DNA of 64,000 bases from Oceanobacillus sp. HTM 045 (GCA_009733745.1 WNWL01000002.1:186001-250000); one strand, 5' to 3'; counted from the stretch's first letter, positions 33,182 to 42,038 are shown. Numbers and translations are program-made. The notes: generated by a model from the sequence alone, not told the origin.

Positions 33182-34182
33182 CCAAGATCGAGATCGAGTA
33201 TCTCGGCGGCCCGCAGATCGCCGCGCTCGGCCTGACCGACGCCGAGATCCTCGCCGCCGTCGAGGCCGGGCTCCACGCCGCCGGCATGGGCCAGACCGTG
33301 ATCGAGCCGCGGATGCACCTCGTGCCCGACCCGGCGGTCGACGGGCATTTCAACGTGCTCCGCGGCTATGTCGCGCCGCTCGGCTATGCCGGCGTCAAGA
33401 TCGTCGGCGACTATGTCGACAACTACAAGCAGGGCCTGCCCTCGGAAATGGCGCTGCTGAACCTGTTCGACCCGGTCACCGGCGCGCCCCGCGCCGTGAT
33501 CGACGCCGCCGGCATCACCGACATGCGCACCGGCGCGCTGACCGCGCTGGGCGGGAAGTATCTCGCCCCCGGCAACCCGCGGGTGCTCGGTCATATCGGC
33601 GCGCGCGGCTCGTCCTACTGGAACGTGCGGCTGCTCGACCACCTGTTCGACTTCGACGAGATCCGCGTCCATTCCCGCCGCCCGGAGAGCCGCAACGCCT
33701 TTGCCGAGCGCCTCTCGGCCGATCTCGGCAAGAAGGTGGTGGCGACCGAGGACTGGGAGAGCTGCCTCGTCGGCGCCGACATCCAGGTGGAGGCGACCCG
33801 CCTCTCCGAGCCGACGCCGCTCTTCAATGCCGACTGGGTGCGCCCCGGCACGCTGGTCGTGCCCTACGGCTCGGTCTCCTCGCTGCCGCTCGACTTCACC
33901 GACCGGTTCGACAGTTTCGTGATGGACGATCTCGGCCAGCTCGGCTCCGGCCCGTTCGGCGCGCTCCGCCCGCATATCAACGCCGGCAAGATCTCCGCCG
34001 AGAGCTTCCGCGCCGAGATCGGCGAGATCGTCGCCGGGAAGAAACCCGGCCGCCAGAGCACCGACGAGACCATCCTCTTCTGGCACCGCGGCCTTGCCAC
34101 CTCCGACATCGCCCTCGGCGCCTTCATGCTGGAGAAGGCAAGGAAGATGGACCTGTCGTTGCGGCTCCCCTACCGGAACTAG
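33178..34182 (+). CDS. Ornithine cyclodeaminase/mu-crystallin family protein
   Basis: 334 residues. Family features: FNVLRGYVAPLGYAGVKIVGDYVDNYKQGLPSE (substrate-binding Arg/Lys region), ALTALGGKYLAP and a Rossmann segment starting VLGHIGARGSSYWNVRLL. The Rossmann GxGxQ is modified to GARGSSY. The family includes ornithine cyclodeaminase, alanine dehydrogenase and imine reductases. The 4-nt overlap with the fusion gene argues for a joint pathway, e.g. reducing or forming an imine from the phospho-lyase product. A 145-bp repeat follows ~95 nt downstream. Confidence 0.88.
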   Translation: MTKIEIEYLGGPQIAALGLTDAEILAAVEAGLHAAGMGQTVIEPRMHLVPDPAVDGHFNVLRGYVAPLGYAGVKIVGDYVDNYKQGLPSEMALLNLFDPVTGAPRAVIDAAGITDMRTGALTALGGKYLAPGNPRVLGHIGARGSSYWNVRLLDHLFDFDEIRVHSRRPESRNAFAERLSADLGKKVVATEDWESCLVGADIQVEATRLSEPTPLFNADWVRPGTLVVPYGSVSSLPLDFTDRFDSFVMDDLGQLGSGPFGALRPHINAGKISAESFRAEIGEIVAGKKPGRQSTDETILFWHRGLATSDIALGAFMLEKARKMDLSLRLPYRN

Positions 34183-34275
34183 GGAAGGGCCACCGGAGGC
34201 AAGCAAGCGCCCGGCGCCACATCCGCCAAAGCCTCCGCCCCTAGCCTCGCCCGCACAACACGAGCCACGGCCCGG

Positions 34276-34420
34276 GCGACCAGCCCGGGCCACGTCCGGC
34301 CCTCCCCGGGGCCGGGCGTTCTGCGACGCCGCAAATCGCCCCAACCCCGGGAGGACTTGCCACCATAAATCAAGCACCCCCGTCGAAGCACCACGCCCGA
34401 CCAGGGCCGGAAGTGTCCCT
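34276..34420. repeat. 145-bp intergenic repeat, copy 1
   Basis: Shares both ends and exact length with copy 2 at 42905-43049. The first ~64 nt are nearly identical (GCGACCAGCCCGGGCCACG ... CCGGCCCTCCCCGGGGCCGGGCGTT ... GCGACGC), the middle diverges except ATAAATCAAGCA, and the 3' end (CGAAGCACCACGCCCG ... CCAGGGCCGG) is conserved. Internal CCGGCCCT and AGGGCCGG can pair over ~90 nt, with the CCGGCCC/GGGCCGG hairpin inside the left end. Confidence 0.8.
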
Positions 34421-34508
34421 CCTCACGCCACCCATCCCAAGCCGAAACCGGACCCTCTCGCGCCCTCAGATCAGGCCCAATCCGGAAACTGTCCGCGGAG
34501 CGAATAAA

Positions 34509-34559
34509 CGCCCGTTTCACCCCTGGCGGTGAATTGCGGTTCCTTTCGGGAAACGGGCG
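34509..34559 (-). terminator. Hairpin downstream of the HAL-family gene
   Basis: CGCCCGTTTC (34509-34518) pairs perfectly with GAAACGGGCG (34550-34559) across a 31-nt loop. On the minus strand it is followed by TTTATTC, 20 nt after the HAL-family stop. A probable terminator, with a loop larger than usual. Confidence 0.5.
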
Positions 34560-34578
34560 ACACCACCGATGTCACCCT

Positions 34579-36075
34579 CTAGAGATGACAATCCCCGAAC
34601 CGGCCCCTGCCCACCGCGGCGGCGAGCGATTCCAGCGCCTCGGTCATCGGCGTGTCGCCCGGCATGAAGGGCGCGATCGCGCGCACGCGGGCCTGCGCCG
34701 CCGCCATCGCCGGGCCGAGCGGCGGGTCGCGCAACTCCACCGCCTGCGCCGCCGTCAGCAGCTCGCAGGCGACCAGAAGACGGGCCTTTTCCGCCATTGA
34801 AATCAACGCCTTGGCCGGTATCGCCGCATGGGTGATGGAGTCCTCCAGCCCGTCCGCCGAGAAGCTCGGGTAGATCGGCGGCGTCGCCGCGAGATGGGCG
34901 ATCTCGGCCATCAGCGCCTCCGCCACCTTCAGGAGCGGACCCATCCCCGTCCCCGCCTTGTCCTCCGCGCCAAGGCCGGGATTGAGCCCGCTGAACCGCG
35001 CCGCCAGTAGCCGGGCGATCCGGCCGCACTGCATCGCCGCGAGGTGGCACCACGCATAGCCCAACCCATGCAGGCAGACCGCAAGATGTGGTGTGTGATA
35101 GCCCCCGCCGGAGATCACCGTGTCGTCCTCGGCCAGCACCGCCGGGTTGTCCGACGCGCCGTTGATCTCCGCCGTAACCCCTTGTTCTGCATGGGATAAC
35201 GCCGCCCAGACCGCGCCATGCACCTGCGGCGCGTTGCGCAGCGACAGCGGGTCCTGCAACCGCCGCGGCGCGCCCGGCGTGAACAGGTCCGAGCCCGCCA
35301 GCCGCGCCCGCAACCCCTCCGCCGCCTCCGCCTGTCCCGGCTGCGGCCGGAGCGAAATTACCCGTGAATCCAACGGGGTAGGGTTGCCGCGGAATCCTTC
35401 CAGCGACAGCGCCGCGGCGGTCTGCGCCGCCTCGAAGGCGACCCGTAGCTCCTGCACCCCGACCGCGCCGATGGCGCCGGTGAAGCTCGAATGGCTGGCC
35501 ACCGCCAGCCCGTCCCGAGGGCCAGGGTCGAGCGGCGAAATTCCCGCCTTATCAAAGGCTTCCGCCGCCGGAACCCGCGCGCCCGAAAGCCAGATCTCGC
35601 CCTCGCCGAGCAGCGCCCGGCCCATCGTCCCGCCCCAGAGCAGGTCCGCCGCGCCGATCGAGGCCGTCTCTCCCACCACCGGCGCCAGCCCGGCGTTGAG
35701 ACAGTCCCGGATCACCTCCGCGACCTTCAGCGACGCCCCCGCGCCGCCGATCAAGAGCGTGTTCAGCCGCACCGCCATCGCCCCGCGCACCAGCGGCACC
35801 GACAGCGGCGCCCCCACCGCGTGCGCCCGCCCGAGGATGGTCTTGCGGGCGAAGACGGCCAGTTCCTCCTCCGGCAGCGCCTCCACCGCGCGGGGCCCCA
35901 GCCCCGTCGTCACGCCATAGACCGGCCGCCGCTCGGCCAGCGCCCGCTCGACCACCGCGCGGGAGGCGCGCATCCGCTCCACCCCCTCGGGCGCGAGCGT
36001 CACCGGCGCTCCCGCGCCGATAGCCGCAACCTGTTCTATTGACAGGGATTTTCCGTCCAGGACAATCACCGACAC
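34579..36075 (-). CDS. Histidine/aromatic ammonia-lyase family protein lacking the MIO tripeptide
   Basis: About 498 residues from GTG 36075 (GGTGGAG 5 nt upstream; nearby GTG codons at 36087 and 36069 are alternatives). The lyase-fold landmarks are clear: YGVTTGLG with Tyr53, GRAHAVGAPLSVPLVRGAMAVRLN, EINGASDNPAVL and GTGMGPLLKVAEAL. But the Ala-Ser-Gly that cyclises to the MIO electrophile (GSVGASGDL in HutH) is SIGAADL (139-145), one residue shorter with no Ser-Gly. The Tyr of QDPYSLR is also Leu (QDPLSLR). MIO-dependent deamination is therefore doubtful. Downstream hairpin at 34509-34559. Confidence 0.82.
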   Translation of the reverse strand: MSVIVLDGKSLSIEQVAAIGAGAPVTLAPEGVERMRASRAVVERALAERRPVYGVTTGLGPRAVEALPEEELAVFARKTILGRAHAVGAPLSVPLVRGAMAVRLNTLLIGGAGASLKVAEVIRDCLNAGLAPVVGETASIGAADLLWGGTMGRALLGEGEIWLSGARVPAAEAFDKAGISPLDPGPRDGLAVASHSSFTGAIGAVGVQELRVAFEAAQTAAALSLEGFRGNPTPLDSRVISLRPQPGQAEAAEGLRARLAGSDLFTPGAPRRLQDPLSLRNAPQVHGAVWAALSHAEQGVTAEINGASDNPAVLAEDDTVISGGGYHTPHLAVCLHGLGYAWCHLAAMQCGRIARLLAARFSGLNPGLGAEDKAGTGMGPLLKVAEALMAEIAHLAATPPIYPSFSADGLEDSITHAAIPAKALISMAEKARLLVACELLTAAQAVELRDPPLGPAMAAAQARVRAIAPFMPGDTPMTEALESLAAAVGRGRFGDCHL

Positions 36076-36215
36076 CTTCGTCTCCACCCTGCTGATCCGG
36101 GCGCCCACACTTCGTGTCGGGGCGATTTCCGTCAAGCTGTGCGGAAACGCACTGCGCCGGAAAGCGGGAGACGGCATGTTGAATACATCTCTACTGGTTC
36201 CGTGGGGGAAACGAA

Positions 36216-36890
36216 ATGACCGTCACCTACCAGCGCTACAGCGTCGCATGGACACCCTCTCCGACCTCGCCGCTCGCCCGCTTCGGCGCGGAATGGTTCG
36301 GCTGGTGCGCCGAACGGGGTGAGCGCCGCGATCAGATCAGGATTACCGGGCTTCCGGCCGGGCTCACAAAGGGCCTCCGCGTCGGCTGCCTGCAGGCGCC
36401 GCTGGTAGCGCCGTTCTCGACTGCATCCGAGTCGGACGTGTGCTTCGCCCTCGAGGCGCAGCTCGCCGCCGTGGCCGAGCGCACCGCGCAGGTGCCCGTC
36501 AGCCCGCTGGAGGTGGTGCATCGCCCCACCGGCCTCGCGCTGGCGCCCTCCGTGCCCAATGTCGGCATCGCCCGCGTCCTGCGCGACGTCGCCGCCGCGC
36601 TCGGCAACCGCGCGCCCATGCCCGAGTTCTGCCTGCCGCTGACCGTCGAGCTTGACCCGGTACAGGCAGAGATCGTCTCGGCCAAGCTCACCTGCCTGCT
36701 CAGGCCCGAGCTGCGCCGCGGGCACGCCATGAGCGAGATCACCCTGCTCGGCTATCCGGGCGCGGGGGAGCGGCCCGTGGTGCTGCGCCGATTCGAGCTG
36801 ACCGGCGGCGCGCGGCGCAGGCCCTATGACTCATTCTCGGCGGAAGGGCCGGACGTGCTGTTCGTGGACGACTACCGAAGGCCGGCCTGA
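36216..36890 (+). CDS. DUF1045 (phosphonate-metabolism-associated) family protein
   Basis: 224 residues. The opening RYSVAWTPSPTSPLARFGAEWFGW matches the DUF1045 pattern (Y-A-x-YFxPxxxSPLxxFGxxWLG), a family often found in phn operons and related to 2H phosphoesterases. Here no other phosphonate gene is adjacent. GGGGGAA precedes ATG 36216. It diverges from the HAL-family gene. Biochemical role unknown. Confidence 0.75.
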   Translation: MTVTYQRYSVAWTPSPTSPLARFGAEWFGWCAERGERRDQIRITGLPAGLTKGLRVGCLQAPLVAPFSTASESDVCFALEAQLAAVAERTAQVPVSPLEVVHRPTGLALAPSVPNVGIARVLRDVAAALGNRAPMPEFCLPLTVELDPVQAEIVSAKLTCLLRPELRRGHAMSEITLLGYPGAGERPVVLRRFELTGGARRRPYDSFSAEGPDVLFVDDYRRPA

Positions 36891-36904
36891 AAGGGCCAGG
36901 GAAG

Positions 36905-37855
36905 CTAGGGAACCGTACCCTGCACACCGCCGCCCGGCACCGCGCGCATCTCGCCTGATTCCTCGTCGCCCATGTAAATCCCGAACCGCCCCGCCGCCCG
37001 CTCTGCGGCGTAGCGCTCCAGCATGGTGCGGCTGACCGGGTCTTGGATGCGCTCCCACGGGAGAGCGTCCAACGGCGCGTACTGTCCGCGCAGGGGCGGC
37101 TCGCCCGAGCCGGTGCCGCGGTAGTAGATCGACTGGATCTCCCCGCCCCCCTCCTCGAACACCGCGAATAGAAAGGTCAGCGAGGCGACCACGCCAAGTT
37201 CGCCCAGCAGGCCGGAGAGCCCGGCCAGAGACCCGCGCTGCCCGGCCGCGCCGGACACCGGCAGCCGCAGCCCGCCCCGCGCCGGGTCGGGCGCGAGGTA
37301 GACCTGCCCGTCCGCCTCGATCACCGCGCCGATCCGCAATTCCTGCGCCGCGCCCGCGGCCTCGACCGCCATGTGCTCCAGCGAATGGCTCACATAGGCC
37401 CCGCGCAGGTAGCCAAGCGGGTTGCCCTCTCCCGCGTGGAAATCCACGACGCGCCCGATCAGCAACTCGTGGTCGCCCGCCGCCACGGTGTCGTGCCGGG
37501 CGCATTCGAACCAGGCCAGCACCCCTACGACGATGGGCGCGCCGTGCCGCCCCGGCTGCCAGTCGATGCCGGAGAACTTGTCCGGCGAGGGCGAGGCGAA
37601 CCGGGCCGAGACCGTGCGCTGGGAATCGCCCAGCACGTTCACCGCGAAATGCTCCGCCTCCGCGAAGACCGGCCGGCTCGCCGCGCTGGAGGCGATGCAG
37701 ACGAGCACCAGCGGCGGGTCGAGCGAGACGGAGGTGAAGGAATTGGCCGTGAAGCCCCGCGGCGTCCCGTCCGCCTCGCGGGTTGTGACCACGGTCACCC
37801 CGGTCGGATAGCAGCCGAAGGCGTTGCGGAGCTTGCGCGGGTCGATCTCGGACAT
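36905..37855 (-). CDS. Flavin reductase family protein with C-terminal extension
   Basis: 316 residues. Residues 1-165 are a flavin-reductase-like FMN-binding barrel (LRNAFGCYPTGVTVVTTRE, GFTANSFTSVSLDPPLVLVC, FAVNVLGDSQ), which supplies reduced flavin to monooxygenases. The extra ~150 residues (LLGELGVVASLTFLFAVFEE, RYAAERAAGRFGIYMGDE) are not part of the minimal reductase and resemble no domain I can name with certainty. GAGAGGA precedes the ATG. No partner monooxygenase lies next to it. Confidence 0.85.
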   Translation of the reverse strand: MSEIDPRKLRNAFGCYPTGVTVVTTREADGTPRGFTANSFTSVSLDPPLVLVCIASSAASRPVFAEAEHFAVNVLGDSQRTVSARFASPSPDKFSGIDWQPGRHGAPIVVGVLAWFECARHDTVAAGDHELLIGRVVDFHAGEGNPLGYLRGAYVSHSLEHMAVEAAGAAQELRIGAVIEADGQVYLAPDPARGGLRLPVSGAAGQRGSLAGLSGLLGELGVVASLTFLFAVFEEGGGEIQSIYYRGTGSGEPPLRGQYAPLDALPWERIQDPVSRTMLERYAAERAAGRFGIYMGDEESGEMRAVPGGGVQGTVP

Positions 37856-38023
37856 CGTTCCTCTCTCGGGGCCTCAGGCAGAGAGGTGGCGCATCGGCGC
37901 GGGTAATGCAACGCGAGATCGGGCAGGCTGGCCTGCCGTATCTCGCCTGCCGGGTTGCCTCGCCGCACCGTTCGCCGGATAACGGGCGCAACCCGGAACC
38001 GGCGCGACACCAAGGAGAACGCG

Positions 38024-38476
38024 ATGCAGTGGCAGGTCTATCTCTCGGGCGAGATTCACACCGACTGGCGCGAGCGCATCGTCGCCGGCGCGCAGGACAA
38101 GGCGCTGCCCGTGACCTTCTCCGCCCCCGTCACCGACCACGCCGCGTCGGACGATTGCGGCGTCGCCATCCTCGGCGCGGAGGAGAATAAGTTCTGGCAC
38201 GACCGCAAGGGCGCAGGCGTCAACGCGATCCGCACCCGCACCCTGATCGAGAAGGCCGACATCGTCGTCGTGCGCTTCGGCGACAAGTACAAGCAGTGGA
38301 ACGCCGCCTTCGACGCCGGCTACGCCGCGGCGCTCGGCAAGTCGCTGGTCATCCTGCACGGGCCCGACCACGCCCACGCCCTGAAGGAGGTGGACGAGGC
38401 GGCACAGGCCGTGGCGGAGACGCCGGAGCAGGTGGTCGAGATCCTGAATTACGTCATCAACGCCAGCCTGCCGTGA
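38024..38476 (+). CDS. ytoQ: YtoQ family protein
   Basis: 150 residues. It starts MQWQVYLSGEIHTDWRERI and contains the TRTLIEKADIVVVRFGDKYKQWNAAFDAGYAAALGKSLVILHG block that defines YtoQ, a nucleoside 2-deoxyribosyltransferase-like fold of unknown function. AAGGAG precedes ATG 38024; longer in-frame starts lack a ribosome site. The small exported protein gene follows 34 nt later. Confidence 0.85.
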   Translation: MQWQVYLSGEIHTDWRERIVAGAQDKALPVTFSAPVTDHAASDDCGVAILGAEENKFWHDRKGAGVNAIRTRTLIEKADIVVVRFGDKYKQWNAAFDAGYAAALGKSLVILHGPDHAHALKEVDEAAQAVAETPEQVVEILNYVINASLP

Positions 38477-38510
38477 GGGCACCCGCCCGCGATCGAAGAA
38501 GGGAACCGCG

Positions 38511-38864
38511 ATGAAGAACCTCGCTGCCCTGGCCGCCGCCGCCCTGATCGGCTTCGCCGCCCCGGCGGGCGCGCAGGATGCGTCGTTCACCATCGACCTC
38601 GACGTGAAGTCGCTCACGCCCGAGGCGCGCACGGCCTATTACGAGTACCTGCTGCCCTTCCTGATCGAGAACCACGGCGCGCGGCTGGTCTCGAACGAGG
38701 AGCGCACGCCCTGCGCGGTCTTCCCCTCGAAGGGCGCCGCCTGGGCCGCGCTGCTCGATGCGATGCGGGAGATGGACGACGCGCTGGCCGAGCGCGTCCT
38801 CAGCCACGCGGGCCGGCTTCCCGACCTGCTCGTCCACGACGGCGCGGGCTGCGCGGTCGGCTGA
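38511..38864 (+). CDS. Small exported protein of unknown function
   Basis: 117 residues. A Sec signal peptide (MKNLAALAAAALIGFAAPAGA-QD) leads to a mixed helical domain with two Cys (RTPCAVFPS and GAGCAVG) that could form a disulfide. AAGGGA precedes the ATG. It lies in tandem with ytoQ and converges on the M23-like gene. No family recognised. Confidence 0.7.
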   Translation: MKNLAALAAAALIGFAAPAGAQDASFTIDLDVKSLTPEARTAYYEYLLPFLIENHGARLVSNEERTPCAVFPSKGAAWAALLDAMREMDDALAERVLSHAGRLPDLLVHDGAGCAVG

Positions 38865-38896
38865 CCGCGCAGCGCCCCAGGTTCAGGCCGTCTCGC

Positions 38897-39904
38897 TCAG
38901 GCGGCGTCCAGCCGGGCGAAATGCGCGTCGCGCGCCTTGATCGCCGACTTCTTCGCCGCCTCCGCCATCTCCTTCACCTCCTGCGTCAGCACCGGCAGGT
39001 TGCCGATCCACGTCTTAAGGAAGGGCGTCGGGTCGATCAGGTCGCGCCGGCGGTTGAACGGCGCGTCCTTCACGGTCCTGGTGTGCGGCTTCTTGTGCGC
39101 CCGCGTGGCCAGCGTGCCGGTCGCCTCGCCCGAGTACATCTCGCAATGGAGCATGGAGGACGAGCGCATGATGCCGATGAAGCCGATCAGCTGGCCCTTC
39201 TTCACCTTCGTCCCCGGCTCCAGCCCCAGCTCGCGCGAAGCTTTCATCGCGATCTCGCAGTAGCGGACCCAGAAGGTGCCGTGGTCGATCGCGAACTCGC
39301 CGGTCGAACGGTAGAAGTGGCGGATCTTCGTCTTCACCACGCCGTCGGCGACCGCGAAGATCGGCGTGCCTACCGGGCAGATCAGGTCCACCGCGCCGTG
39401 CAGGCGGTAGAGCCCGTTCTTGTCCTTGCGCGGCGCGCCGAAGTAGCGCGCGCCGGTGGTCATGTCGCGCATCGGCTGCATCGGGATCGGGAAGCAGCAG
39501 CCCTGCGCGGTCCGCGCGATCTCCAGCGCCTTGGACATGCCGCGCCGCTCCTCCGGCCGGGGCGGGGCCTTGGTGCCGCGCGCGGGCGGGGCCGGTTCGT
39601 CATGGCCGAAGGCGAACAGGTTAAGCTTGCGCCAGATCGCCCAGCCGGCGAAGTCCGCCAACTCGCGGATGGTGCGCCCGTTGGGCGAGATCACCCCATC
39701 GGGGCGGTGCATGAACCGGTCCTGGAAGGACGTGATCGCGCGCATCGTGTTGCGCCCGACGACACCGTCGGGCTCGCCCGGGTCGTAGGACGGGTCGCGC
39801 AACCTGTCGGCTGCGGCCTTCAGCAGGTTCTGGACGAGAACGACGTCCGGCTTGAAATTCGAGCACTCGGTCGGCTTGCCGACCTTGAACTGGATGGCTT
39901 GCAT
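38897..39904 (-). CDS. Peptidoglycan-binding plus M23-like protein with altered HxH
   Basis: 335 residues. A PG_binding-like N-terminus (LLKAAADRLRDPSY ... GVVGRNTMRAITSFQDRF) is followed by an M23/LytM-like domain with the Zn site start His169-x3-Asp173 (HGAVD). The usual C-terminal HxH is His253-Cys-Glu255 (LHCEMY), so the second His is Glu. No signal peptide is evident. It may be a non-canonical or inactive metallopeptidase, or a cargo of another export system. It faces ytoQ convergently. Confidence 0.78.
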   Translation of the reverse strand: MQAIQFKVGKPTECSNFKPDVVLVQNLLKAAADRLRDPSYDPGEPDGVVGRNTMRAITSFQDRFMHRPDGVISPNGRTIRELADFAGWAIWRKLNLFAFGHDEPAPPARGTKAPPRPEERRGMSKALEIARTAQGCCFPIPMQPMRDMTTGARYFGAPRKDKNGLYRLHGAVDLICPVGTPIFAVADGVVKTKIRHFYRSTGEFAIDHGTFWVRYCEIAMKASRELGLEPGTKVKKGQLIGFIGIMRSSSMLHCEMYSGEATGTLATRAHKKPHTRTVKDAPFNRRRDLIDPTPFLKTWIGNLPVLTQEVKEMAEAAKKSAIKARDAHFARLDAA

Positions 39905-40045
39905 TTCTTGCGCTCCGCTATCGCGGGACAGCCGCGGGCGGCGGGGCGCATTGCACCCCGTTGGTCCGTCTGCCGCTGTCCCTGTTGGTTGTCTTCTGCG
40001 GTGCGCCCTACCCCGCCGCGAAGGCGGGGCGATGTGGGAGTCGTC

Positions 40046-40074
40046 ACCTGCCCGAACGTCACGTCCGGGCAGGT
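40046..40074 (-). terminator. Hairpin downstream of the MttB-like gene
   Basis: ACCTGCCCG-N11-CGGGCAGGT, nine perfect pairs, ~60 nt after the MttB-like stop, with no T-run. A probable transcript end or stabiliser. Confidence 0.45.
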
Positions 40075-40133
40075 CACGGAGTTGTTACCGGGTGCTTGTC
40101 CCGATGGTTGCCGCTGGCTACCGGGCCGGTACC

Positions 40134-41699
40134 CTACCGCCCCATCACCGCCTCGCGCGGCAGGTGGATCCGGAACCGCTCGCGGATCGCCTTGTCCGTC
40201 CCGGCGGAGACATGCGACGGGAAATGCTCGGAAAGGATCTGGTTCTTCCGCCGGATCGCCTTCTGCACCAGGTCGGGCCGGCCGATCTCGGCCCATTCCT
40301 TCGGGCTCGTCCGGTCGCCCAGCGCGGGGTAGACATATTCCGTCTGCATCAGCCCCAGCGTCTGTCCATGGCCGAGATAGTGCCCCGGCCCCTCCAGGCA
40401 GACCGAGCGCATCACCTCCAGCGAGACGCTGTCCTCCGTCACCTCGATGCCGCGCACGCAGCGCTGGCACTGGCCGAGCATGTCGTCGCCCAGCACCAGG
40501 CTCTCGAGGCAGAAGCCAAGCAGCGAGGCGTGCATCCCCACGGCCTCGTAGACCATGTTGGCCCCCGCGAGCCCGACCATGACGTTGGAGATGCCCTGCT
40601 CCCACCCGGCCTGCATGTCCGGCAGCTTGGCGTCGGCGATCCCCGCCGCGGTGCCGCCCGGCAGGCCGTAGAAGCGGTGCATCTGCGCGCAGCCCGAAGA
40701 GAGCAGCGCCTGCTCGCCCGAGCCGCCCGACATCGCGCCGGTGCGCAGGTCGGAGACGAACGGCCAGGTGCCGAAGATCGCCGGATGCCCCGGCTTTACC
40801 GCGTTGACGTAGACCACCCCCGCGAGGCACTCGGCCACCGCCTGCACGATCGCGCCCGCGATCGGCGCGGGCGCCGTCGCCCCCGCCTGCCCGGCGGAGA
40901 GCAGCAGCACCGGCATGCCGCCGTGGATGCAGGCCTCCATCACCTGGCAGGCCTCGGTCGCGAACTTCATCGGCGGCACGACGAAGCAGTTGGAGTTGGA
41001 CATGAACGGCCGCGCCCGCCACGCCTCCTCGCCGCCCGCAAGCATGTGGATCAGCTCGAATGACGGCGCCATGTGCGACGGCTCGGTGAAGCTCACGCCG
41101 ACATGCTTGGTGGTGCCCCGCACGCAGGCGTAGATGGTGTTGAGGTCCATCTCCAGGTTGTCGGGAATGTCGCGGCAGACCATCGGCCGCTGCAGGAAGT
41201 GCACGTTGTCGAGCCGGTCGACGATCCGCGCCGCGTCGTAGAGATCCTGCACGGTCGATTCGCGGTACTCGCGCTTCTCCACGTCGACCACGTGCACCGC
41301 CGCGCCCGCTGTGCCGTAGTGCACCCGCGTGCCCGAGAGCAGCATGTCGTGCTTCGGGTCCTGCCCGTAGAGCGTGATGTTGCGCGCGGCCTTGGCCAGC
41401 ATGTCCTCGACCAGCGCGCGCGGGAAGCGCAGCCGGCCGTCATCCCCGAGGATCGCCCCGGCTGCGGTCATCGCGTCGATGCCCGACTGCGGCGCCTGGC
41501 TGAGGCCGATCTGCTCCAGCGCGTCCAGTGCCGCCTGGTGGATGCGCGCGACCCCGGCCTCGGTCAGCGGGGCGTAGGTTCCGCCCTCCAGCCCGGCGCG
41601 TACGGGGCGGAGGTCTTCGGCCAGCGGGGCCGCGCGCAGCGCCTGGCGCGCGGCGCGCCCGCCCGCACGGCGGCTCGGTCTCTCGGTAGGTGCGTTCAT
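40134..41699 (-). CDS. MttB-family (trimethylamine/glycine-betaine methyltransferase-like), non-pyrrolysine
   Basis: 521 residues, TIM-barrel MttB superfamily; members demethylate quaternary or tertiary amines onto a corrinoid protein. Family blocks: LTEAGVARIHQAALDALEQIGL, VHVVDVEKREYRESTVQDLYDAARIVDRLDNVHF, SNSNCFVVPPM and CLEGPGHYLGHGQTLG. There is no in-frame TAG where methanogen MttB has pyrrolysine, so it belongs to the MtgB-like group. No corrinoid protein or reductive-activation gene is next to it. AGGAGA precedes ATG 41699. Substrate unknown; quaternary amines are likely given the demethylating operon just beyond. Confidence 0.85.
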   Translation of the reverse strand: MNAPTERPSRRAGGRAARQALRAAPLAEDLRPVRAGLEGGTYAPLTEAGVARIHQAALDALEQIGLSQAPQSGIDAMTAAGAILGDDGRLRFPRALVEDMLAKAARNITLYGQDPKHDMLLSGTRVHYGTAGAAVHVVDVEKREYRESTVQDLYDAARIVDRLDNVHFLQRPMVCRDIPDNLEMDLNTIYACVRGTTKHVGVSFTEPSHMAPSFELIHMLAGGEEAWRARPFMSNSNCFVVPPMKFATEACQVMEACIHGGMPVLLLSAGQAGATAPAPIAGAIVQAVAECLAGVVYVNAVKPGHPAIFGTWPFVSDLRTGAMSGGSGEQALLSSGCAQMHRFYGLPGGTAAGIADAKLPDMQAGWEQGISNVMVGLAGANMVYEAVGMHASLLGFCLESLVLGDDMLGQCQRCVRGIEVTEDSVSLEVMRSVCLEGPGHYLGHGQTLGLMQTEYVYPALGDRTSPKEWAEIGRPDLVQKAIRRKNQILSEHFPSHVSAGTDKAIRERFRIHLPREAVMGR

Positions 41700-42038
41700 G
41701 ATCTCGTCTCCTGTCGATCCGGTAGGCAAGGAAAGCCGGATCAGGTCGGAGAGCCCCGCGCCGCGCGTCCGCGTTCCGCACCGATGGTTCGGATCACCAG
41801 GTCCAGAACGCTGGCTTCTGCGGGCATCGCCTCTCCCCGGACGAGCGTTTCGTTCGCGGCGATTATGGCGGCGAACCCGCCCCGTGCTTGTCCGATCCGT
41901 ACCGTGGGATGTCGTTTTCGCGACATTCTGTCGCCCGTCCCTCCACGCCGGTTTCCATGCAGATCGCGCTGGACCCGGCCGGGCGGGAGGCCGCTATAGT
42001 CGCGCGCAGAGAACCAGAACATCACCGGGAGGAACGGC
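41700..42038. other. Divergent spacer between MttB-like and crotonase genes
   Basis: 339 nt with both promoters. No convincing gene is seen; the only clear symmetric signal is the palindrome at 41909-41926. Confidence 0.45.
41909..41926. promoter_or_regulatory. ATGTCG-N6-CGACAT palindrome
   Basis: Perfect 6-bp arms around TTTTCG, between the divergent MttB-like and crotonase genes, ~110 nt before the crotonase ATG. Candidate operator; no regulator gene is adjacent. Confidence 0.35.

Larger units (their letters stand above)
34183..34578. other. Convergent intergenic region with repeat and terminator hairpin
   Basis: 396 nt between the converging cyclodeaminase-family and lyase-family genes. 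It holds the 145-bp repeat (34276-34420) and a 10-bp-arm hairpin (34509-34559). No gene seen. Confidence 0.6.

Noticed and set aside
40134-41699. Pyrrolysine-containing trimethylamine methyltransferase
   Set aside because: The frame is uninterrupted; no in-frame amber codon is present.
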